DNA of 64,000 nt from Streptomyces sp. NBC_00094 (GCF_026343125.1 NZ_JAPEMB010000001.1:4469501-4533500), one strand, 5' to 3'; shown: positions 7,229 through 16,683, counted from the stretch's first letter. Program-made: numbers and translations. The notes: generated from the sequence alone by a model not told the origin.

Positions 7229-8194
7229 ATGGCTGCCGGTAACGACGGCGCGAACAAGCCCGAGGACGACGATCCGTTCGGCTACCTGTACGCGGATGGT
7301 CAGGCAGCGGGCGCCCAGGCACCGCAGGGCGGCAACTACGGCTACCCCGGCCCCGCGTCCGCGCAGCCGGGCGTGCCCCGGACCTCGTACAACCAGGTCA
7401 GGACGGTCGGCGAGCGCCAGTACGGCGGTCAGCCCCCGCAGGCCTACGTACCGCCGCAGCAGCAGGCGCCGTACGGCCAGCCGCACGCGCAGTACGCCGC
7501 ACCCGAGACCTACGGCGGCCCGCCGACCCGCCAGTCCCCGCCGCCCCAGCGCGGCGGCTCCGGCCGCGGCCCCAACACCAGGGGCCTGCTGATCGGCGCG
7601 GTCGCGGTCGTCGCGGTCGTCGTCGTCGGCATCGCCGCCGCCGTGATCAACAACGCGGGCGACAAGGACGACCAGGGCAACCAGGCGGGCGGCGGTACGC
7701 CGTCGACCGCGCCCTCCCAGGCCTCGGAGGAGCCCAGCACCGCGCCGAGCACGGAGCCGACCCCGGTCGAGCTGCCGAAGCAGGATGCGGCGACGCTGAA
7801 GCTGGGCGGCGCGGCCGTGACGGAGAAGACCGTGCCGGGCGCCGAGGGCGTGGGCGGCACGTACGTCTCGGGCTTCAACCAGGTCGGTGCCTCGGTGACC
7901 TGGAAGGCGACCATGCCGACGGAGGGTGGGTACCGGCTGACGGTCCGCTACGCCATTCCCGCGGTCGATGCCAACGCCACCCTGACGGTCAACGGCAAGG
8001 CGAACTCCTCGCCGCTCGGGCTGAAGAACTTCATCCACTCCGCGGACCCGAACCTGGAGAAGAACTGGCAGACCACCTGGGCGCCGGTCACCCTCAAGAA
8101 GGGCGAGAACGAGATCAAGATCTCGTGCGAGACCGGCAACCAGTGCAACGTTCTGCTCGACTGGCTGGAAGTCACGCCGGGCGGACCGAACTGA
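7229..8194 (+). CDS. Membrane-anchored protein with CBM35-like domain
   Basis: The 321-residue protein has a cytoplasmic Pro/Gln/Tyr/Gly-rich tail (about 1-115), one transmembrane helix (GLLIGAVAVVAVVVVGIAAA, about 118-138), a Thr/Ser/Pro linker and an extracellular beta-sandwich. The sandwich resembles the CBM6/CBM35 family (GVGGTYVSGFNQVGASVTWK to the end). It probably binds carbohydrate outside the membrane. In-frame ATGs lie at 7211, 7220 and 7229; I prefer 7229 because GAGAGGA is at the right distance. A short GC hairpin near 8196-8217 separates it from the convergent kinase gene. Confidence 0.8.
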   Translation: MAAGNDGANKPEDDDPFGYLYADGQAAGAQAPQGGNYGYPGPASAQPGVPRTSYNQVRTVGERQYGGQPPQAYVPPQQQAPYGQPHAQYAAPETYGGPPTRQSPPPQRGGSGRGPNTRGLLIGAVAVVAVVVVGIAAAVINNAGDKDDQGNQAGGGTPSTAPSQASEEPSTAPSTEPTPVELPKQDAATLKLGGAAVTEKTVPGAEGVGGTYVSGFNQVGASVTWKATMPTEGGYRLTVRYAIPAVDANATLTVNGKANSSPLGLKNFIHSADPNLEKNWQTTWAPVTLKKGENEIKISCETGNQCNVLLDWLEVTPGGPN

Positions 8195-8221
8195 CCCCTC
8201 GGGGGTGACCCCGCGAGGGTG

Positions 8222-9142
8222 TCAGAGGGTCTCCTCCGTCACCTTCACGCGGGGCAGCAGTTCCGCGTAGGCCGCCGCGTCGAACTCCCCGGCCACCGGG
8301 GAGAGGACCGTCGCCGCCGAGAGGGCGACCGCGCGGGTGAGGAGTTCGGGCCAGGGGGCGCCGTCCACCAGGCCCGAGAGCAGGCCGGCGACGGCCGAGT
8401 CGCCCGCGCCCGTGGGGTTTCCCTTGACGGCGGCGGGCGGGGCCGCGCGCCACAGGCCGTCGGGCGTGGCGGCGAGCAGGCCCTCGGGTCCGAGTGAGGA
8501 GACCACCGCGTGGGCGCCCCGGCGGCGTGCGTCGCGGGTGGCCCGGTGGGGTTCGCGGGAGCCGGTGAGCTGGGCGAGCTCGTCGGCGTTCGGTTTGACC
8601 AGGTCGGGGCGGGCGGCGATGCCCCGGCGCAGGGGTTCGCCGCTGGTGTCGAGGAGTACGGGGACGGCGGCGGCGCGGGCGAGCCGGACGAGTTCCGCGT
8701 ACGCCCCCACGTGGATGCCCGGCGGCAGGCTGCCGCAGAGGGCGACCGCCCGGGCCCCGTCGAGGAGCCGGGTGAAGCGCTCACGGAAGGTGCTCCACTC
8801 GTCGGCGGTGACGGTGGGGCCGGGTTCGTTGAGCTGGGTCGTGTCACCGGTCGTGGTGTCGACGACCGCGACCGTGCGGCGGGTCGGGCCGGCGGTCTCC
8901 ACGAGCTCGTCCCGGACCGGGGTCGGGGCGAGGTGTGTCCGCAGCATGGCGCCGGTGGCGCCGCCCGCGAAGCCGGTGGCGACGGTCTCGTGACCGAGCG
9001 CGGCGAGCACCCGGGCGACGTTGAGGCCCTTGCCGCCGGGGCGCTCGATGACCTGCGTGACCCGGTGCGAGGCGTGCGGGGTGAGGGCGGGGACCCGGTA
9101 GGTCAGATCCAGTGCCGTGTTGAGGGTGACCGTGAGGATCAC
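8222..9142 (-). CDS. PfkB-family hexose kinase (1-phosphofructokinase type)
   Basis: The 306-residue protein shows both PfkB signatures: GGKGLNVARVLAALGHE near residue 38 and GNPTGAGDSAVAGLLSGL near 240, with the catalytic Asp in GAGDS. It starts at GTG 9142, giving the usual family opening ILTVTLNTALD. The closest subgroup is 1-phosphofructokinase/tagatose-6-phosphate kinase. It is 124 bp downstream of nagA on the same strand, so it may extend the amino-sugar operon, acting on a phosphorylated sugar in the cytoplasm. The exact substrate cannot be read from sequence. Confidence 0.87.
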   Translation of the reverse strand: MILTVTLNTALDLTYRVPALTPHASHRVTQVIERPGGKGLNVARVLAALGHETVATGFAGGATGAMLRTHLAPTPVRDELVETAGPTRRTVAVVDTTTGDTTQLNEPGPTVTADEWSTFRERFTRLLDGARAVALCGSLPPGIHVGAYAELVRLARAAAVPVLLDTSGEPLRRGIAARPDLVKPNADELAQLTGSREPHRATRDARRRGAHAVVSSLGPEGLLAATPDGLWRAAPPAAVKGNPTGAGDSAVAGLLSGLVDGAPWPELLTRAVALSAATVLSPVAGEFDAAAYAELLPRVKVTEETL

Positions 9143-9266
9143 CTGTCCACCCCCCGTACTCGGTGTGAAGTCCTGTGGAACGCGCGTTCCGACGGGCACC
9201 GATCATGCCAAAGGAAAGGCGGTTGGCCCAGACCCGCGACCGACCGCCCCTCCGTGTGACACCTGA

Positions 9267-10421
9267 TCAGGCAGTCGTGCCTGCCGTCGGGTCGACGATC
9301 CAGGCGCCCTTGCGCATGACGCCCTTGAGGGTGAACTCGGCGTCGAGGACCACGATGTCGGCGTCCTTGCCGGGCTCCAGGGAGCCGACGCGGTCGTACA
9401 CGCCGAGCAGCCGGGCCGGGTTGGCGGAGATGGCCTGGACGACCGCCTCGACGGGGAGGCCGTCGAGGGTGGCGGCGCGCTTGAAGGCGCGGTCCAGGGT
9501 GAGGGTCGAGCCGGCGATGGAGCCGCCCTCGACGAGGCGGGCGACGCCGTCCTTGACCTCGACGGCGAGCGAGCCGAGGGAGTAGTGGCCGTCGCCGAAG
9601 CCGGCGGCGTCCATGGCGTCGGTGATGAAGGCGACGCGCTCGGGGCCCGCGTGGTGGAAGGCGAGCTCCAGGGCGGCGGGGTGCAGGTGGGTGCCGTCGT
9701 TGATGAGCTCGACGGTGATCCGCTCGTCCTCCAGGAGGGCGGCGATCGGGCCCGGCGTGCGGTGGCCGAGGGCGGGCATCGCGTTGTAGAGGTGCGTGGC
9801 GACGGTGGCGCCCGCGTCGATGGCGGCGACGGTCTGCTCGTACGTCGCGTCGGTGTGGCCGATCGCGGCGATCACGCCGTGCTCGGCGAGGAGGCGGACG
9901 GAGTCGATGCCGCCGGGCAGCTCGGTGGCGAGCGTGACCATCTTGGCCCGGCCGCGGCCGGCGTCGATGAGCTTGCGGACCTCGGCCGGGTCGGGGTCGC
10001 GGAGCAGCGTCTCGTCGTGGGCGCCCTTGCGGCAGGGGGAGATGAACGGGCCCTCGAAGTGGAGGCCGGCGATCTCGCCCTGCTCGGCGAGCTCGGAGAG
10101 CAGCCCGGCCCGCTGGACGAGGAAGTCCATGTCGCCGGTGACGAAGGAGGCGACGACGGTGGTCGTGCCGTGCAGGCGGTGGGTGTGGACGCCCTTGAGG
10201 ACCTCGTCGACGGTGCCGGAGGTGAAGGACGCGCCGCCGCCGCCGTGGTTGTGCATGTCGACGAAGCCGGGGACGAGCCAGTGCCCGGTCAGGTCGATGG
10301 CCGGGGCGCCTTCCGGGGCGCTGCCGGTGATGCGGTCGCCTTCGACGATCACGCGTCCGTTCTCGACGATTCCGGTGGGCAGCACGACGTGTGCGCCGGC
10401 GAGAACCTTGTGATCGGCCAT
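9267..10421 (-). CDS. nagA: N-acetylglucosamine-6-phosphate deacetylase
   Basis: The 384-residue amidohydrolase removes the acetyl group from GlcNAc-6-phosphate, giving glucosamine-6-phosphate. The metal site appears as GFVDMHNHGGGG (near 57-68), LHFEGPFISP (near 118-127) and the later GHTDATYEQ and FITDAMDAAGF motifs; the last Asp is the catalytic base. Its ATG shares one base with the nagK stop, so the pair is translationally coupled. Regulation by DasR through the site upstream of nagK is expected. Confidence 0.94.
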   Translation of the reverse strand: MADHKVLAGAHVVLPTGIVENGRVIVEGDRITGSAPEGAPAIDLTGHWLVPGFVDMHNHGGGGASFTSGTVDEVLKGVHTHRLHGTTTVVASFVTGDMDFLVQRAGLLSELAEQGEIAGLHFEGPFISPCRKGAHDETLLRDPDPAEVRKLIDAGRGRAKMVTLATELPGGIDSVRLLAEHGVIAAIGHTDATYEQTVAAIDAGATVATHLYNAMPALGHRTPGPIAALLEDERITVELINDGTHLHPAALELAFHHAGPERVAFITDAMDAAGFGDGHYSLGSLAVEVKDGVARLVEGGSIAGSTLTLDRAFKRAATLDGLPVEAVVQAISANPARLLGVYDRVGSLEPGKDADIVVLDAEFTLKGVMRKGAWIVDPTAGTTA

Positions 10422-11371
10422 CAGGCGGAAACCTCCGAGTCGGTGGGGCGCTGGTCGGCGAGCAGGTCCCAGGCGAGGAGGCCCGCGCCCAGGCATCCGG
10501 CGGTGTCCCCGAGGGCCGCCGGGACGATGGCGGGCAGCTTCTGGAACGTGACTCGCTCCTCCACCGCGGCCCGAAGTGGTGTGAACAAGGTTTCCCCTGC
10601 CTCCGCGAGACCGCCACCGATGATCAGTGTGCGGGGGTCCAGCAGGGTGAGCGCGGTGACGAGGCCGTCGGCGAGTGCGTCGACGGCGTCCCGCCAGACC
10701 CGGATGGCGGTGGCGTCGCCGGATTCGACGGCCTTGGCGCAGTCGGCGGCGTCCGCCTCGGGGTCGCCGCTGGCGGCGGCCCAGGCCTGCGAGACGGCGG
10801 AGGCGGAGGCGTACCGCTCCAGACAGCCGCGCTGGCCGCAGCCGCAGTCGGTGCCACCGGGGCGGACGACGATGTGGCCGATCTCTCCGGCGTAGCCGTG
10901 GGCTCCGGCCTCGATGCGGTCGCCGATGCCGATGGCGCCGGCGATGCCGGTGCCGAGGGGCACGAAGAGGAAGCGGTCGGCGCCGTTGCCCGCGCCGATA
11001 CGGCCTTCGGCGAGGCCGCCGGTGCGTACGTCGTGGCCGAGGGCGACGGGGATGCCGTCGAGGCGGCGGCTGAGGAGTTCGCGCATGGGAACGTCGCGCC
11101 AGCCGAGGTTGGCGGCGTAGACGGCGATGCCGTTCTCGGCGTCGACGATGCCGGGTACGGCGACGCCGGCGGCCGCCGCGGGCTCGCCGTACCGCTCCTG
11201 GCCGAGGGCGCGGAGTTCTTCGGCGAAGCCGAGGATGGTCTCCACCACCGCCTCGGGGCCGCGCCCGCGCCCGGTGGCGCGGCGGGCCTCGTGGAGCAGG
11301 GTGCCGTCCGCCCCGACGAGGGCGGCTTTCATGCCGGTGCCGCCCACATCCAGGGCGATGACGTGTCTCAC
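10421..11371 (-). CDS. nagK: ROK-family N-acetylglucosamine kinase
   Basis: The 316-residue ROK kinase begins at GTG 11371 with the phosphate-binding motif ALDVGGTGMKAAL. It carries the ROK zinc motif CGCGQRGCLERYAS near residue 175 and a PLGTGIAGAI motif near 140. Coupling to nagA and a DasR-like site 29 bp upstream point to GlcNAc as substrate rather than glucose; the S. coelicolor nagK-nagA operon has this arrangement. A glucokinase role cannot be excluded from sequence alone. Confidence 0.85.
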   Translation of the reverse strand: MRHVIALDVGGTGMKAALVGADGTLLHEARRATGRGRGPEAVVETILGFAEELRALGQERYGEPAAAAGVAVPGIVDAENGIAVYAANLGWRDVPMRELLSRRLDGIPVALGHDVRTGGLAEGRIGAGNGADRFLFVPLGTGIAGAIGIGDRIEAGAHGYAGEIGHIVVRPGGTDCGCGQRGCLERYASASAVSQAWAAASGDPEADAADCAKAVESGDATAIRVWRDAVDALADGLVTALTLLDPRTLIIGGGLAEAGETLFTPLRAAVEERVTFQKLPAIVPAALGDTAGCLGAGLLAWDLLADQRPTDSEVSA

Positions 11372-11399
11372 GGAGGACAGTTTGGCGCGCCGGGACCCA

Positions 11400-11415
11400 A
11401 AAGGTCTAGTCCACT
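11400..11415. promoter_or_regulatory. DasR-responsive element (dre), nagK side
   Basis: The sequence AAAGGTCTAGTCCACT matches the palindromic dre consensus A(C/G)TGGTCTAGACCA(C/G)T at 13 of 16 positions. It lies 29-44 bp before the nagK start. DasR, a GntR repressor released by glucosamine-6-phosphate, is the expected ligand. Confidence 0.75.
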
Positions 11416-11497
11416 GCCGAGGATTGTTGCGCACGGATACAAATTCGGGACCCGCCATGGGTCCATGGTCCCCGTCACGTTGCGATAGTGATACCCA

Positions 11498-11513
11498 AGT
11501 GGTGTAGACCTCA
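11498..11513. promoter_or_regulatory. Second dre-like site, solute-binding protein side
   Basis: AGTGGTGTAGACCTCA keeps the TGGTnTAGACC core of dre (12 of 16 with the full consensus) and lies about 90 bp before the divergent sugar-binding lipoprotein start. With the site at 11400 it would place both directions of this promoter region under DasR. Confidence 0.65.
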
Positions 11514-11602
11514 TGCCCGGCTACGGGGGAGACTTGCGGCCCTGCGCCGGGCGAACACGCGGCCCGACGCAGCTCAACGACGAGCAAAAGGTGGATGAAG
11601 CC

Positions 11603-12874
11603 GTGGAGCGGCGACGATTCCTTGGACTGACCGCGGCCGCCGCCGCCCTCGGACTGACCGCGACGGTCGCCGGGTGCGGCGTCCTGGAGGGCGACTCCGG
11701 TGACGTGACCCTCAGACTGGTCGCCGCCGACTACGACCTGACCGGTGGCGACACCACCAAGAAGTACTGGACCGACCTCGTCGCCGCCTTCGAGGCGACC
11801 CACCCCGGTGTGAAGATCGACCTCCGGGTCGAGTCCTGGGACGACGTCGACCGCAAGGTCGCCGAGATGGTCAAGGCCGACCAGGCCCCCGACATCGCGC
11901 AGATCGGCGCCTACGCCGACTACGCGGCCGCCGGCGAGCTCTACGCCGCCGACGAGATCCTCTCCATCCCCGTCCAGGCCAACTTCCTCGCGCCGCTCGT
12001 CGCCGCCGGAGAGACCGAGCGCACCCAGTACGGCCTGCCCTTCGTGGCCTCCACCCGGCCCCTCTTCTACAACAAGGACCTCTTCGAGGCGGCCGGGGCC
12101 GAGGCCCCCACCACCTGGGCCGAGCTGGCCGCCGCCGCCGAGAAGCTCAAGGACAGCGGCGTCCGCACCCCCTTCGCGCTGCCGCTCGGCCCCGAGGAGG
12201 CCCAGGCCGAGGCCCTGATGTGGCTGCTCAGCGGCGAGGGCGGCTGGACCGACGCCAGCGACCACTACGCCGTCGACTCCGACGCGAACATCCGCACCTT
12301 CGACTGGCTGAAGAACAACCTCGTCGGCAAGGGCCTCACCGGGCCCGTCGCCCCCGGCAAGCTCAACCGCAAGGCCGCCTTCGCCGCCTTCGCGAGCGGC
12401 GAGGTCGGCATGCTCAACGGCCACCCCTCACTGGTCAAGGAGGCCCAGAAGAAGGGCGTCAAGGTCGGCCAGGTGCCGCTTCCCGGCATCAACGGCAAGC
12501 CCAAGAGCTCCATGGGCGTCGCCGACTGGATCATGGGCTTCAAGCAGAACGGTCACCGCAAGGAGATCGGCGACTTCCTCAACTTCGTCTTCAGCGACGA
12601 GAACGTCCTGAAGTTCGCCGGGGACAACGACCTGCTGCCGGTCACCGTCAGCGCCTCCACCCGCATGGAGACCGACCCCGAGTACGCCAACCTGCGCGAG
12701 TTCCTCAAGGGCCTGCCCGACGCCCAGCTCCCGCCGGTCGGCAAGACCTCGTGGGCCACGGTCAGCGAGAACGTCAAGCAGAACATCGGCAAGGCCGTCA
12801 CCCCCGCCGGCCGGCCCGCCGAGGTCCTCGGCTCGATCGGCCGGGCGGCGACGGCGGCGGAGGCCGCCGAGTAG
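11603..12874 (+). CDS. ABC-type sugar-binding lipoprotein
   Basis: The 423-residue extracytoplasmic solute-binding protein (family 1) has a Tat-like and lipoprotein signal: ERRRFLGLTAAAAALGL then TATVAGC, lipidation Cys near 23. The mature part contains APDIAQIGAYADYAAAGEL and PLFYNKDLFEAAGAEAPTTW, typical of sugar binders. No permease genes follow, so it must use a transporter encoded elsewhere. The divergent nagKA operon and the dre site suggest an amino sugar or chito-oligosaccharide ligand. GTG 11603 is chosen as the start because AGGTGGA precedes it. Confidence 0.87.
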   Translation: MERRRFLGLTAAAAALGLTATVAGCGVLEGDSGDVTLRLVAADYDLTGGDTTKKYWTDLVAAFEATHPGVKIDLRVESWDDVDRKVAEMVKADQAPDIAQIGAYADYAAAGELYAADEILSIPVQANFLAPLVAAGETERTQYGLPFVASTRPLFYNKDLFEAAGAEAPTTWAELAAAAEKLKDSGVRTPFALPLGPEEAQAEALMWLLSGEGGWTDASDHYAVDSDANIRTFDWLKNNLVGKGLTGPVAPGKLNRKAAFAAFASGEVGMLNGHPSLVKEAQKKGVKVGQVPLPGINGKPKSSMGVADWIMGFKQNGHRKEIGDFLNFVFSDENVLKFAGDNDLLPVTVSASTRMETDPEYANLREFLKGLPDAQLPPVGKTSWATVSENVKQNIGKAVTPAGRPAEVLGSIGRAATAAEAAE

Positions 12875-12890
12875 GTAATAGGTTGGTCGC

Positions 12891-13145
12891 ATGACCGAAG
12901 AGCAGGGCGGGACGGACGGCGGTGGGCTCGGCGAGCGCGAGCGGGCCCTCCTCGCCGTCGAGCGCCGCTCCTGGCCCGGCCCCGGCGCCAAGGAGCGGGC
13001 CGTCCGCGAGGGCCTCGGCCTCTCCCCGACCCGCTACTACCAGCTGCTCAACGCCCTCCTCGACGACCCGCGCGCCGCGGAACACGACCCGGTGACGGTC
13101 AACCGGCTGCGCCGGGTGAGGGCGGAGAAGCAGCAGAGGCGGTAG
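12891..13145 (+). CDS. DUF3263 family protein
   Basis: The 84-residue protein matches the actinobacterial DUF3263 family: an acidic N-terminus, then ERERALLAVERRSWPGPGAK and LSPTRYYQLLNALLDDP, a helix-turn-helix-like core, and a basic end. It starts 16 bp after the solute-binding protein gene and is followed by otsB. DUF3263 genes often sit beside otsB in Streptomyces; the role is unknown, possibly nucleic-acid binding. Confidence 0.85.
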   Translation: MTEEQGGTDGGGLGERERALLAVERRSWPGPGAKERAVREGLGLSPTRYYQLLNALLDDPRAAEHDPVTVNRLRRVRAEKQQRR

Positions 13146-13240
13146 CAGCGGGGGCGGGGCGGTGGTGGTGGCGGTCAAGACCGGGGATGGTGACCCCGGC
13201 CACGCTGACGCCGACGCCCCGCGTCGGTAGGGTCGTGAAC

Positions 13241-14086
13241 ATGGTCAGCAGCTTCCCGCACCCGACCACATCCGCCGGCCGCGACGGTCTGGCCGCGCTC
13301 CTCGCGCGGCCCGCGAAGGCCGTCGTCGCCCTCGACTTCGACGGGACTCTCGCCGAGATCGTCCCCGACCCCGAACAGGCCCGCGCCCATCCCGGTGCCG
13401 TGGCCGCCCTCGCCGCCCTCGCCCCCGAGGTCGCCTCCGTCGTCGTGGTGACCGGGCGCCCCGCCGGGGTCGCCGTCCGCTACGGCGGCTTCGCCGGAGT
13501 CCCCGGCCTCGAACACCTCGTCGTCCTCGGCCACTACGGCGCCGAACGCTGGGACGCCGTCACCGGCACGGTCCGCGCGTCCGCCCCGCACCCGGGCGTG
13601 GCCTCCGTCCGCGCCGAGCTCCCCGGTTTCCTCGACCGCGAGGGCGCCTGGCCGGGCGTCTGGATCGAGGAGAAGGGCAGGGCGGTCGCCGTCCACACCC
13701 GCCGCGCGCTCGACCCGGAGGCCGCCTTCGAGGCCCTCAAGGGCCCGCTCGGTGACCTCGCGACCCATCACGGCCTGGTCCTGGAGCCGGGCCGTCTGGT
13801 CCTGGAGCTGCGGCCCCCGGGCATGGACAAGGGCAAGGCGCTCGCCGAGTACGTACGGGAGACGGGCGCCGGGTCCGTGCTCTACGCGGGTGACGACCTG
13901 GGCGACCTGCCCGCCTTCGCCGCCGTCGAGAAGCTCCGCTCGGACGGCACCCCGGGCGTCCTGGTGTGCAGCGGCTCCCGCGAGGTCCCGGAGCTCGCCG
14001 ACCGCGCGGACCTGTCGGTGGCGGGCCCGCCGGGGGTGGTGGGGTTCCTGACCACGCTCGCGGAGGCGGTACGGGCGCGGGGCTGA
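13241..14086 (+). CDS. otsB: Trehalose-6-phosphate phosphatase
   Basis: The 281-residue HAD phosphatase has the nucleophile motif ALDFDGTLAEIVPDP near residue 30, VVVTGRPAGVAV near 70, the Lys-containing segment PPGMDKGKAL near 198 and the acidic motif YAGDDLGDLPAF near 220. It dephosphorylates trehalose-6-phosphate in the cytoplasm and pairs with otsA at 18074-19510, on the opposite strand, giving the two-step OtsAB route to trehalose. Confidence 0.92.
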   Translation: MVSSFPHPTTSAGRDGLAALLARPAKAVVALDFDGTLAEIVPDPEQARAHPGAVAALAALAPEVASVVVVTGRPAGVAVRYGGFAGVPGLEHLVVLGHYGAERWDAVTGTVRASAPHPGVASVRAELPGFLDREGAWPGVWIEEKGRAVAVHTRRALDPEAAFEALKGPLGDLATHHGLVLEPGRLVLELRPPGMDKGKALAEYVRETGAGSVLYAGDDLGDLPAFAAVEKLRSDGTPGVLVCSGSREVPELADRADLSVAGPPGVVGFLTTLAEAVRARG

Positions 14087-14127
14087 GCCCCGGAGTGAGG
14101 ACGAGCCCCGGAGCGGAGAAACGGCGA

Positions 14128-14165
14128 GGGCGGTACGGGGGGGCCGAAGCCCGCCCGTACCGCCC
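14128..14165. terminator. Bidirectional hairpin terminator
   Basis: GGGCGGTACGGG at 14128-14139 pairs with CCCGTACCGCCC at 14154-14165, a perfect 12-bp stem with a GC-rich loop. It lies between the convergent otsB and protease genes. Confidence 0.75.
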
Positions 14166-14184
14166 CCTCAGGCCGTACCGGTGA

Positions 14185-16494
14185 TCAGTGCGCGGCCGGG
14201 TTGGTCACGCTGATCGTCAGGTCGTCACCGGCGTCGCCCGTGACGGTGACCCGTACGCCGTGTCCCGCGACCTTGACGCTGGCCTGCGGGGCCGTCGTGT
14301 CGTAGTACGCGTTCGGGTCGGTGTCGTCGAAGACCGGGATGCCCGGGACGGAGGGGGCGCAGGCCGCCTGCGTCTCGACGGTCTTGCTGCCGCCCTTGCC
14401 CACCAGGGCCTCCTTGTGGAGGCAGGTCGCGTCCGTGGCCTCCAGGCCGAAGGTCGCGTCGAACGGCTGGCGCCGGTTGGAGGGCGCGGTGCCGTCGGGG
14501 TAGGTGAACGGCGCCGGGCGGGCGTCGACGGCCATGGCCTGGCCGCCACCGGGGTGGTTGCTGACGTTGTTGTCGTCGAAGGAACGGTCGACGTACCAGA
14601 CGAGCAGGCCGTTCTGGTAGCGGAACCACTCCACCCAGTCCGGCGCCGTGACGCCCTTGTTGAACTGGTACGGGCCCTCGGCGAGGAGCGCGTCGGCGCC
14701 GACGTACTCGCGGTTCTCCAGGAGGTAGTACCGCGGCGAGGTGGCGGTCTCGGTGCCGGTGGAGATCTTCCAGCGGCCCGTGGCCGTCCAGCCGCCGACA
14801 CCCTGCTCGACGTCGTCGGTCACGAGGGTCGTACCGCCGGAGGTCAGCGTGATGTCGTCGAGGAACGCGCCGGCGAAGTGGATGCCGCCGTCCGTCTGGT
14901 AGCGGAACCGGAAGAGGGACGGCTTGCCGCCCGCGTCGTACGTGTACCGCAGGGTCGCCCACTTGCCGGCCGACGAGCCGTCGACGGCTTCGCCCGCGCG
15001 GGCCCAGGTGGCCCCGTTGTCGAGGGAGTACTCGGCGAAGAGGTAGTCGTAGTCCGCCTCGATCTCGTACCAGGCGCTCGCCTTGACCGTGACGCGCGGG
15101 GCGGCCGGCACGGAGCGGCTGACGGACTGGTTGAGGCCGTCGGCGGAGCCGGTCCACCAGGCGTGGGTCCCCGAGGTGGGGGTGGCGTAGGTGGTGCTGG
15201 TCGTCTTGTCCGGGAGCGGGATCCTGACGGCCTGGTCCTTGCCGGTGACCTGGAGCTGCGCCGGGTTGAGCGTGTACGTGCCGGAGGCGCCGAGGGGGGC
15301 GTCGGTGTAGTCCAGCCAGCCGAGGAAGAGCTTCTCCTCGGCGCCCATGAGGCCCGGGTGGGTGCCGATGCCCGCGTTGGCGGCGGCGCCGTGGCTCAGC
15401 CACGAGCCGGAGCTCATCAGGGTCCAGAAGGCGGTGGAGTTCTCGCCGCCGTCGGTGTCGTAGTAGTCCGGCAGGCCGAGGTCGTGGCCGAACTCGTGGC
15501 AGAAGACGCCGAGTCCGCCGTTCTCGCCCTCGGTGGTGTAGTCGCCGAGCCAGTACTTGGACTGGCCGATGCGGGCGCCGCCGCCCTTGTTCTGGGTGCC
15601 GGAGACGTCCGGGCCGGTCAGGCCGTAGTCGTCGCCGTTGACGAACCAGCGGTGGGACCAGATGGCGTCCTCGCCCTGCGCGCCGCCGCCCGCGTCCTCG
15701 CCCATGCCGGCGTGGACCGCCTGGAAGTGGTCGATGTAGCCGTCGGCCTCGTCGAAGTCGCCGTCGTGGTCCCAGTCGTTGCGGTCCCAGACGTCGAACT
15801 GCGCGAGGTGCGCGTCGATCTCGGCGGGCGTCTTGCCGGCCGCGATCTGGGCGTTCCACCAGGCGTCGCCGGTGTCCTGGATGAAGGCCCACGAGCCGCC
15901 GGTGTCCTCGACGGCGTTGTCGCCGTAGAAGGAGGCGTTGTGGGGGACCTTGACCCAGTCCTCGACGACGTTGCTGACCGAGTAGCGGCCGCCCGAGAGC
16001 TTCTCGTAGTACGTCTTCATGGACTCGCCGGAGCCGTTGAAGAGGTTCTCGTAGTACGCCTTGTTGAAGTCGGCGGTCCAGGCGTTGGAGTTGTCGACGC
16101 TCCGGTCCGGCCGGGCTATCTCGTTGTGCAGGGGGCCGGGGACGGTGCCGAGCTTGCCGGAGCCGTCCGTGCCGAACTCGGAGAGGATCGTGAAGATCTT
16201 CTCCTGGCGCTGCTCGGTCGTGGTCTCGGTCTCGACGAACTTGCCGTCGGCGACCTCGACCACGCCGTCGGCGTTCGCCCGTGCCTTCCCCTTGGCGATC
16301 TTGTCGATCGCCTGTTCGCGCAGCTCGGTGCGCTGCTTCGTGAGCGGTCCGGGACGGTTGTCCGACCGGTGCGTGGTTCCCGCGCCGGCCGGTGCCGCGT
16401 CCTGGGTCTCCTGCGCGGCGGCGGGGGTGAGCCCCGCGGCGAGGAGAGCGGTGAGCGCCGACCCGAGGGTCATGCTCACGACAATCTTTTTCAC
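14185..16494 (-). CDS. Secreted M6-family metalloprotease (immune inhibitor A type)
   Basis: The 769-residue protein starts at GTG 16494 with a signal peptide (MKKIVVSMTLGSALTALLAA, cleaved after TPAAA near 27). The zinc site CHEFGHDLGLPDYYD sits near residue 333, followed by a Met-turn-like FWTLMSSGSWLSHG and an immune-inhibitor-A C-terminal beta domain. Asp-rich loops (DWDHDGDFDEADG) probably bind calcium. It should be an extracellular protease matured by propeptide removal. It is transcribed alone and convergent to otsB. Confidence 0.93.
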   Translation of the reverse strand: MKKIVVSMTLGSALTALLAAGLTPAAAQETQDAAPAGAGTTHRSDNRPGPLTKQRTELREQAIDKIAKGKARANADGVVEVADGKFVETETTTEQRQEKIFTILSEFGTDGSGKLGTVPGPLHNEIARPDRSVDNSNAWTADFNKAYYENLFNGSGESMKTYYEKLSGGRYSVSNVVEDWVKVPHNASFYGDNAVEDTGGSWAFIQDTGDAWWNAQIAAGKTPAEIDAHLAQFDVWDRNDWDHDGDFDEADGYIDHFQAVHAGMGEDAGGGAQGEDAIWSHRWFVNGDDYGLTGPDVSGTQNKGGGARIGQSKYWLGDYTTEGENGGLGVFCHEFGHDLGLPDYYDTDGGENSTAFWTLMSSGSWLSHGAAANAGIGTHPGLMGAEEKLFLGWLDYTDAPLGASGTYTLNPAQLQVTGKDQAVRIPLPDKTTSTTYATPTSGTHAWWTGSADGLNQSVSRSVPAAPRVTVKASAWYEIEADYDYLFAEYSLDNGATWARAGEAVDGSSAGKWATLRYTYDAGGKPSLFRFRYQTDGGIHFAGAFLDDITLTSGGTTLVTDDVEQGVGGWTATGRWKISTGTETATSPRYYLLENREYVGADALLAEGPYQFNKGVTAPDWVEWFRYQNGLLVWYVDRSFDDNNVSNHPGGGQAMAVDARPAPFTYPDGTAPSNRRQPFDATFGLEATDATCLHKEALVGKGGSKTVETQAACAPSVPGIPVFDDTDPNAYYDTTAPQASVKVAGHGVRVTVTGDAGDDLTISVTNPAAH

Positions 16495-16683
16495 GTGTCG
16501 CGATCCCTTCGCTCACATGCGGGTGTGCCGCATGGTTCGCGTGGTCCGTTTGAGGGTGACGGATCGCCTGGGGGAACGATCGGGGCGAGTGTGACACGAA
16601 AGGACCCGTGGGGAGGAGGGGTTGGGGCGGGTAAAATTTCACTGTCTTCGGGGCGTTACGCGGAGACAACGCGGCGCGGACCG

